From the NCBI GenBank assembly GCA_938743325.2, contig OW568870.1, positions 620,001 to 684,000 on the forward strand: a DNA stretch of 64,000 nucleotides, given 5' to 3'. The notes under the pieces are model-generated. The model was not told where the DNA came from. It saw nothing but the letters and a program-made list of their open reading frames with translations, and searched no databases. This DNA comes from Pycnococcus provasolii. Lineage: Eukaryota; Chlorophyta; Pseudoscourfieldiophyceae; Pseudoscourfieldiales; Pycnococcaceae. Every line of letters starts with the position of its first letter. The first letter of the stretch is position 1. The position numbers were made by a program, and so were the translations under genes. Below, in pieces: positions 58,056 through 64,000 of the stretch.

Positions 58056-59609
58056 TCACGCGGAAGCGGCGACGCTCTGATATGGCAAGTGCGCATCCAT
58101 CAGCTTTGCCTTCTGCGAGACGTCATCGCGCGTCTTCCAAAGCTCTTTGTTCTCGTTAAGACGATCGACGCACTTCTGCGCGTACGGCAGCAGACGAGCA
58201 AATTGTACGAACGCTGGCATCACCACGAAGTCGATGAAACCAATCTGGCTCTTCGGGATGTCCGTCGTTGATCGGTCGCACAACGGGCTGACCGGCAGCT
58301 CGAGCTTCTTCTCCAGATCTCCCTGATTGAAAAACTCCGCAAGGCAACGATTTGCCCAGAATTCTGCCAAGTCCCATTTCCGTGCCGCGTTGTTAATGTC
58401 CGCCAGGTGAAGCACAACCTTGCTCAGGAAGCCGGCGCTTGGTAGCGCTACCGTATCATCTCGACCATCGTCGCTGGCGTTCAAGTACGTCTCAAACTCG
58501 GTGATCATGGTTTTGTGGCCCACCATGTCCGTTCCGAGGATATTCGAGATTACCAGGGAACGGAACCGGCTCGTGAAGTCCCGCTCCAAACCGTCAATAA
58601 AGTTGCACTCCGCATGCGAGTTCATAATATCGAAGGCGCGGTGTGCGTGGCCATTCTCCTGCACGCTGATATCATTGTAGACGATCGCTAGGTCAGTCAT
58701 GCGCGAGCTGTGGTAGGCATTGTTCAGACCGTCGTGTCCAACGTCGTGAGATGCCGCGGCAATGATCAGCGAGAAAATCTCCACGTCGTCCATGCGCTTG
58801 TACAGTCCTTTCCGCAAGTACACGTGTGTCAGGTGCAGTACATCACTGGCGTGCACGTGGTTGTGGTACGGTGTGTCGACGTAGTGCTGCTGCACGCGGT
58901 GGAGCCAAGCGTCAAGCTTCGTCTCGTTCACTCCGAGGAGCTCGCAGCTCTTCCAGACCTTCGTGAGCAGGTGCCAGGTGAGCATGACCAGCGCGTTCCC
59001 CCCTGTCACGCGGTCGAGTGCCCAGACGTCGAATTCGTCGTCGCTATCGACGTTCTTCAGCATATCCTCGAGCTCGGCCGCTTCTTCGTCTTCAAGCTCC
59101 GGTATGGATGGCGGAAGCACGCCAGCTCGGCGCATGATGACGCTTCGGCGGTTGGCGGATGCGGTTGGTACTGCTGCAGTGGTGATAAGTTCGCCATTTT
59201 CGGAAAGTTGGACCGACTTGCGCCGTTGTGCAAGAGCTGGACGTGCTTGGGAGTTGTCAAATTGCGACGAGATGTACTCGCCAACGTTTTTATTCAGGAT
59301 GTCCTTAGGGTGTGATGATAACCTCGCGTTCGTCGTGCCGTTGGCAGCCTTTTCGCGCGAGGGATTTTTTGCGTCTGCGGTCGCCCTGCGCAGCGCCACG
59401 GCAACCTGCTGCAGCGCCTCTCGCTGTTCGTCGGCGTTCACATCACCCTTTAGTAGATCGCCGATAACGTGTTCGGCGTACGATAGTGCTTCGTTAGGAT
59501 TGCTCGGCGGTGCGTCGACCTTGCTATTTGTCCGAGGCGCGGCGGATATATCCGTGAACCCGTCGCCGGTTGGTGTCCCCCAATCCTGCTTCGGTATGCA
59601 GTTTCCCAT
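58056..59609 (-). CDS. 3',5'-cyclic nucleotide phosphodiesterase with MGNC acylation signal
   Basis: The first ATG is 59609 (upstream only TTG), giving 517 residues starting MGNCIPKQ. Gly2-x-Cys is a classic N-myristoylation plus palmitoylation signal, so membrane attachment is expected. A disordered ~190-residue region precedes a class I PDE catalytic domain (~190-500): YHNHVHASDVLHLTHVYL (~244), SHDVGHDGLNNAYH (~286, the HDxxHxG metal site), HAECNF, and a late LADINNAARKWDLAEFWANR. It would end cAMP or cGMP signals at the membrane or in the flagellum. No GAF or transmembrane domain is seen. Confidence 0.9.
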   Translation of the reverse strand: MGNCIPKQDWGTPTGDGFTDISAAPRTNSKVDAPPSNPNEALSYAEHVIGDLLKGDVNADEQREALQQVAVALRRATADAKNPSREKAANGTTNARLSSHPKDILNKNVGEYISSQFDNSQARPALAQRRKSVQLSENGELITTAAVPTASANRRSVIMRRAGVLPPSIPELEDEEAAELEDMLKNVDSDDEFDVWALDRVTGGNALVMLTWHLLTKVWKSCELLGVNETKLDAWLHRVQQHYVDTPYHNHVHASDVLHLTHVYLRKGLYKRMDDVEIFSLIIAAASHDVGHDGLNNAYHSSRMTDLAIVYNDISVQENGHAHRAFDIMNSHAECNFIDGLERDFTSRFRSLVISNILGTDMVGHKTMITEFETYLNASDDGRDDTVALPSAGFLSKVVLHLADINNAARKWDLAEFWANRCLAEFFNQGDLEKKLELPVSPLCDRSTTDIPKSQIGFIDFVVMPAFVQFARLLPYAQKCVDRLNENKELWKTRDDVSQKAKLMDAHLPYQSVAASA

Positions 59610-59778
59610 GGTCGTCTTTGTTGTCCCTCTCTCTCTCTTTCTCTCTCTCTCTCGCGAGCCAAACGACCACCGTTTTGACTCTCTTTCAAGAGCTGCTTTC
59701 AAGAGCTTACGTGTGTCAGTCTTGTGGCGCGGGAGGGCCGAGGGCGGGACACGGGAAGGAAATCTATCACGTGATCTA

Positions 59779-59795
59779 AGGGTTAGGGTTTAGGG
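59779..59795. repeat. TTAGGG/TTTAGGG pair in divergent promoter
   Basis: AGGGTTAGGGTTTAGGG lies between the PDE gene (start 59609, minus) and the ZC3HC1-like gene (start 59860, plus). Confidence 0.6.
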
Positions 59796-59859
59796 ACCGT
59801 GCTTGTTCGCCGCCGCCGATGCGATTCTGCTTCTTTTTCCCTCCCCCCAACCTCCTGGA

Positions 59860-61395
59860 ATGGCGTCGCAGCAAACCAACACACCCAACGCGCCCGCAGC
59901 GAGACTGCGCCAGGCGCTCGACGGACTCGTGTACATGCGCGAGGACGTCATGGCGCCAGGCGTAGCGACGACGTCCTCGGGACCGCGTCAGGACGCCCTC
60001 AGGACGACGCACGCGGCAAGGCCGTGGTCACGCACCGACTACCTGCGACGCCTCGGAACGTTCTCGCCCGGGACGTGGTTCGGCACACCGCGCGGCGTCG
60101 GCGTCGACCCTAGCAGCCTAGCACAGCGAGGATGGCGGCTTCGCGCGCACGGAGTGATCGCGTGCGAGGCGTGCGGCCACCAGGCGGCGCTCACGCTTCC
60201 CGCGGAGTGGCCGTTCGCAAGACGGCGCGCGGCGTGCGCAGACTTCGCCAAAAGCCTCGACGATGCACACGAGCCAGGATGCGCCTGGAAGGGATCGGTG
60301 TGCGGCGAGGACGTCGTCGCGTTCCCACCGTCGAGCGCGGGCGCAAGACAGGAGGCATTCCGGCAACGGCTGGCACCTTGGAACGCAGACGGCGCGCCAG
60401 CCGTTCCTTCGGTGGACGTGCCTGCCGCCCTGCGGTGCGCCGGGTGTAGCACCGATGAAGATGCGTCGAACGCGAGGGAAAAATTGGCGACGCTTGGCGG
60501 CGCTGGAGGGTCGAACGCCGCAGTGCTCGCCGCGTGCGGGTGGGAGCTTGCCGACCGACCGTACCGGCTCAAAGGGAGCGAGGCTGCGAATGCTCACGTA
60601 CTGCACTGCTCGCTGTGCAACGCGACTCAACCTCTTTGGCTGTTTGCGAAGGGTGGTGCGACGCCGAAGCTGAGATATTCGGTGCCAACTGGGACGGGCG
60701 GGCCACGCGCTGCCGCAGCACAGGTGACATCCGGGGACGACGTCACTGACGCGGAGAAGCAGCCTGCCAAGCAGCAGAAGCAGAAGAAGCAGCAGAAGCA
60801 GCGAATGCGTTTGGCGGTGGCTGCAACTGTGGGAAGCCCACTTGCAGGCCTCAGTTTCGGCGGTGTTGGTGGGGCGTCACTCGGAGCTGCGGCGCGTGTG
60901 CGCTCTATGCTGAACACCACAATAGCTGGGGGAGCAAGCCCCGCGGCTTCGGCATTCGGCGGTGTGACGGGTGCCTCGTTCGGCCCCGATGCGCGATCGA
61001 CCACCGACGCATTCCCTTCCACACCCACGTCGATCAGCACGCCAACGGACGCGGAGAAGGGTGCGGGAAAGCGAAAGCGTGCGGACGACCAGCTCCCTCT
61101 CGTGGAGTCTCCGCCGGCGCTACGTTCTCCCGGCGGCTCGGCGCCTGAGCCAGCATCCTTCCACCCCGTGGCGGCGCATCGTGAAGGTTGCCCATGGACA
61201 CGCGATGGCCAAGATGGCGGTGACGGTTCTTTCAGCCGCGCATGTGGAATTCGCCAGACGTTCGCGGCGCTGAGTGTAGGGAATGCCGCCACGGCTGCCA
61301 TGGTCATGCCAGAGCCGGCGAGTGCGCCGCAATCACGCCACGAGGCACTCGTCAAGGTGCGAGCTCTCTTGTCTCCACCGTCGTCCAAGTGGTAA
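59860..61395 (+). CDS. ZC3HC1/NIPA-like protein (C3HC and Rsm1 zinc fingers)
   Basis: The first ATG is 59860 (upstream only TTG), giving 511 residues. The C3HC module (~45-150) shows RTDYLRRLGTFSPGTWF, CEACGHQAALTL and the downstream DAHEPGCAWK (His-x3-Cys zinc half). The second, Rsm1-like module (~220-275) has AACGWELADRPY and HCSLCNATQPLWLF. The rest is low complexity with a Gln/Lys run and a GGxxGASxG motif seen three times (~330-390), reminiscent of nucleoporin-like repeats. Family members include Arabidopsis NIPA, yeast Pml39 and human ZC3HC1, which sit at the nuclear basket with TPR. A further CPWTRDGQ segment near the end may complete the second finger. Confidence 0.8.
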   Translation: MASQQTNTPNAPAARLRQALDGLVYMREDVMAPGVATTSSGPRQDALRTTHAARPWSRTDYLRRLGTFSPGTWFGTPRGVGVDPSSLAQRGWRLRAHGVIACEACGHQAALTLPAEWPFARRRAACADFAKSLDDAHEPGCAWKGSVCGEDVVAFPPSSAGARQEAFRQRLAPWNADGAPAVPSVDVPAALRCAGCSTDEDASNAREKLATLGGAGGSNAAVLAACGWELADRPYRLKGSEAANAHVLHCSLCNATQPLWLFAKGGATPKLRYSVPTGTGGPRAAAAQVTSGDDVTDAEKQPAKQQKQKKQQKQRMRLAVAATVGSPLAGLSFGGVGGASLGAAARVRSMLNTTIAGGASPAASAFGGVTGASFGPDARSTTDAFPSTPTSISTPTDAEKGAGKRKRADDQLPLVESPPALRSPGGSAPEPASFHPVAAHREGCPWTRDGQDGGDGSFSRACGIRQTFAALSVGNAATAAMVMPEPASAPQSRHEALVKVRALLSPPSSKW

Positions 61396-61413
61396 TAATA
61401 TCCGTAGTCTATG

Positions 61414-64000
61414 TTACATCTCTTGTTCCTCATGGAGCCTGCGCCACACGGTAAAGTCCCACTTGCTGTCCTCCTCCTCCATCTCCCTTTCTCTGGAGCA
61501 CTGACCACCAACCGGTACAAGCCGGTCGCCGCATATTGCTGTCACCGCTTGGAGCTGTGCATCGCTCATGATTGAAGTTTGCGCCGATAACAGTTTAGAC
61601 GTCACATCCACCGCCTGAATAAGCACAGGGTCACCCACCACATCATCTTGAAAGTACATGCCCGGATCGCTCGGGCTAATCAATACGTCAGGTTGCACGC
61701 CGCGATTCTCCACATCCTTGCCAATAAGACGGCATCCCACCGAAGCGACCATCAATGAAAGGCCCACACCAACCTCAGGCTCGGCGTCGTAGCCCAGAAC
61801 TCCGCCATACGACGGCGTTTCGCCAATCACCGCATTCGCTGCACCGCACCTGCGTGCCGAGGCACACAGGACTTCTGCATCAGATCCAGTGTTGGCATCC
61901 ATGAGTAGCACAATTACACCCTCGTCAGGAGATGGCGCATCGACTCCAGGGGGCAAGTCGGTGGGAGGCGCCTTATCCCCACCACCACCACCCGCCAATC
62001 CAGCCGCAGCTGCCGCGAGGCAACTTCGATTTGGAAGCGTTGACACCGCCGTGGCCTCGACACCCTCGATTCCCCAAGGCTTGCGCCACGCCCTCAGAGC
62101 ACTCAGCACGCTCGCGCTAACATGACCGCCAACGTTGCCTCGCACGTCCACTAACAAAGCTCGAGCAAACGTTGCATCGAACACTCTACCCTGACCATCC
62201 ACCGTCGGACGGTGCAGTGCGCGAGTCAGCTCCGCAAAACCACCGCCTTCCATATCTTCGTGCAGAGGCACGTACAAAACGGCACCTTTAGTTCGCGAAG
62301 CCACCAGATTGGCACGGCGGTCGATGACGTCGCGCCACCGTGCATTGGCAACTGCGGATGCCCGAGGCATAGGAGTACGCAAAAATACGGAATGCTCTGA
62401 CGGATCGGAAAGCCTTGCGAGCGCTGCAGCCTGCTTCTTGCGCTCAGCCGCCGCCTTCTTAGCCTTCTTCTTCGCGGAGTTGGACGACGAGCCTGTCGTC
62501 TCCTGGGAGCTAGCATGGGATGTGGCAGCAGCCTTAGACGCTTCCCGAGCCGCCTGAAGCTGAGGTAACGAATGCGATCGCAGAACCTCCAAAAGAATCT
62601 CCGCCGATCCCGCTGATGTGCCAGCCGATGCACCATCCGTCCAGCCCATTAGTACCATTTCCGGCGATCGCCGCGCGGTCAGCCGCATGCCATTCACGGC
62701 AAGCAGCACGTCGCCCACGCGAACGCCGCCACCTGAGCCTCTTGCAGAGTCTTTACCCTTCGAATGCAATGCCACGAGCTTCTTCGTTGACCGCATCACG
62801 GGATCATCGCTACCACTGGAATTCACCATCACCTCGGCGCCGTGCGCCAGGCAACCGCCGCCGGCAAGGGACCACGAATCTCCACGTGCCACGGATATGA
62901 CACGATACCCCGAGTGTTCCGCATCCCAAATCATATCAACGCCGAGATCAGGTGCGGCAGCCTGGTCGAAGGCGCGACGAGACCACGAGCTGCGAAAGTC
63001 TGACGCGTCACTTCCCTGCTCGTCTGTTAACGTGACGTGACTTGCGCCCGCCTCCGCCAGCATCTCCAAGATAACATCGTTGACATCGCCGTCCGTCGCA
63101 CATTGCACCGAAAGGGCCTGATAACGAGTGTAGACGTCGTCCCACCAGGGGGGATAGGTACGACTCTTGTCAGTCGACGATGACGAAACCTGCAGACTTG
63201 CCATCGAACGCGAGAGCGCATCGCCGTCCCCAAGCCAGCTATGCCAAGCACCGTCGTCGCGTACGCGGCGCCAAGCGTCGCGTAAAGCGCGACGGAAGTG
63301 TGGCACAGGTTCTAGGTCAAGCGCTATTCGCCCATCGAGATCAATCAGGCCACTTTCCCTGCCCGGAAAAGACGGATCGGGATCGCCATCCTCGTCATCA
63401 TCAGGTGTCTCCGAATCCTTCTTGCCTGCGGGTAAGACGAGCAAGCTCCAGCCCTCCTCGCCGCTGTACCACGACGTCTTGTGCAGGCATGCTCCACCAC
63501 CAGCAACATCGTGGCCTGTCGGACTTGAGGCGGAATCTTCGTCAGCGTCGCCTGAGCGCCACACAAGCATGGTAAGGCCGTCCATCGACAATGATACATC
63601 AGACACGCCTGATCCGAACAGCACCGTCACCTTTCGGCGGTACGTGTCGTACTTCAGCAGAGCGCCAAGCGCCGCATCGCCGTCATCCTCATCCGCTTCC
63701 AGCACACCTCCATCAGTTCCCACGGCGCTTGATGAGTCGTGCAGCGCATGCACGGTGTACATACACTTGTCGTTCTCTAAGGCGACAAGTCGACCGTACC
63801 GACCGCATGTAACGGGAAGTGCCATGGCACGATCGCAGATTCCGTCAAGGTTCACAGTGATTGGGTCTGGCGGATCAAAGTCTTCACCATCGTCGTCTTC
63901 GTCGTCGTCATCATCGCTGTCGTCGTCTTCCGAGTCCGTCTCAAAGTCATCCTCCTCGTCGTCGTCATCGTCACCATCGTCGTGCACTGGACGCAGCGGC
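61414..64000 (-). CDS. Tricorn-like serine protease (peptidase S41) with PDZ domain, N-terminus beyond window
   Basis: The frame is open from the right edge to the stop at 61414 (at least 861 codons); no ATG lies near the edge, so the start is outside. Order visible: very acidic region, beta-propeller-like strands (nt ~63800-63250), PDZ domain (nt ~62900-62580; VRVGDVLLAVNGMRL), then the S41 core: ALLVDVRGNVGGHVSASVL, the nucleophile region NTGSDAEVLCASA (Ser of SDxE) and the tricorn-type tail ETPSYGGVLGY...VENRGVQPDV. Tricorn proteases of archaea and bacteria trim peptides made by the proteasome. A eukaryotic full-length copy is uncommon. Convergent with the ZC3HC1-like gene, 18 bp apart. 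Confidence 0.8.
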   Translation of the reverse strand, partial: PLRPVHDDGDDDDDEEDDFETDSEDDDSDDDDDEDDDGEDFDPPDPITVNLDGICDRAMALPVTCGRYGRLVALENDKCMYTVHALHDSSSAVGTDGGVLEADEDDGDAALGALLKYDTYRRKVTVLFGSGVSDVSLSMDGLTMLVWRSGDADEDSASSPTGHDVAGGGACLHKTSWYSGEEGWSLLVLPAGKKDSETPDDDEDGDPDPSFPGRESGLIDLDGRIALDLEPVPHFRRALRDAWRRVRDDGAWHSWLGDGDALSRSMASLQVSSSSTDKSRTYPPWWDDVYTRYQALSVQCATDGDVNDVILEMLAEAGASHVTLTDEQGSDASDFRSSWSRRAFDQAAAPDLGVDMIWDAEHSGYRVISVARGDSWSLAGGGCLAHGAEVMVNSSGSDDPVMRSTKKLVALHSKGKDSARGSGGGVRVGDVLLAVNGMRLTARRSPEMVLMGWTDGASAGTSAGSAEILLEVLRSHSLPQLQAAREASKAAATSHASSQETTGSSSNSAKKKAKKAAAERKKQAAALARLSDPSEHSVFLRTPMPRASAVANARWRDVIDRRANLVASRTKGAVLYVPLHEDMEGGGFAELTRALHRPTVDGQGRVFDATFARALLVDVRGNVGGHVSASVLSALRAWRKPWGIEGVEATAVSTLPNRSCLAAAAAGLAGGGGGDKAPPTDLPPGVDAPSPDEGVIVLLMDANTGSDAEVLCASARRCGAANAVIGETPSYGGVLGYDAEPEVGVGLSLMVASVGCRLIGKDVENRGVQPDVLISPSDPGMYFQDDVVGDPVLIQAVDVTSKLLSAQTSIMSDAQLQAVTAICGDRLVPVGGQCSREREMEEEDSKWDFTVWRRLHEEQEM

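Overview
The window is nuclear DNA of a gene-dense, unicellular photosynthetic eukaryote, most likely a chlorophyte or prasinophyte-like green alga, although the sequence alone cannot fix the lineage. Evidence: long single-exon genes, GC-rich coding DNA with lower-GC spacers, Ser-Pro-Pro-Pro hinges like those of green-algal wall glycoproteins, organelle-transit-like N-termini, a telo-box-like CCCTAA motif in many spacers, a Ty1/copia remnant, a lone 5S rRNA gene and eukaryote-only families (polycystin, TAD3, Pol I TAF1B/Rrn7-like, OTU, AIG1, ZC3HC1/NIPA). Only two genes show convincing introns (131 and 135 bp, GTATGC or GTACGT to CAG). About 26 protein genes are called.

Layout. 1-10079 (minus): a giant TRPP/polycystin channel running off the left edge. 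10080-12189: a 2.1 kb spacer with a MITE-like pair of inverted modules. 12190-29060: KCTD-type BTB protein, proline iminopeptidase, a 60-residue membrane microprotein, an ANK-DnaJ-TPR-ANK-TPR co-chaperone, an OTU protease, a two-lobed retropepsin-like protease, an AlkB-type hydroxylase, TAD3, a small Cys/Gly-rich ORF and a spliced unknown gene. 29342-32477: accessory island with a five-copy satellite, a 5'-truncated Ty1/copia fossil and a regular array of hairpins whose stems change while the loop is kept. 32478-45791: cysteinyl-tRNA synthetase, TAF1B/Rrn7-like factor, DUF89 phosphatase, zinc-finger methyltransferase, ankyrin protein, MFS carrier and a bifunctional AdoMet decarboxylase-ornithine decarboxylase. 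47117-47236: 5S rRNA. 47408-52453: AIG1 GTPase, TspO-like protein, ankyrin protein, coiled-coil protein. 52724-54165: a complete-looking TTAA-flanked element with perfect 25 bp terminal inverted repeats, a leader and trailer packed with hairpins and one unrecognised 243-codon ORF. 54654-64000: subtilisin-TSP1 protease, glyoxalase II, acylated cyclic-nucleotide phosphodiesterase, ZC3HC1-like protein and a tricorn-like protease cut by the right edge.

The genes are mostly unrelated housekeeping functions rather than a pathway cluster. Several are arranged as divergent pairs sharing a short promoter that carries the CCCTAA motif. The most unusual items are the polycystin with about 2,700 residues between its first two membrane helices, the AdoMetDC-ODC fusion (the same domain order as the malaria-parasite enzyme), the TTAA element with its hairpin leader, and the covarying hairpin array after the copia remnant.
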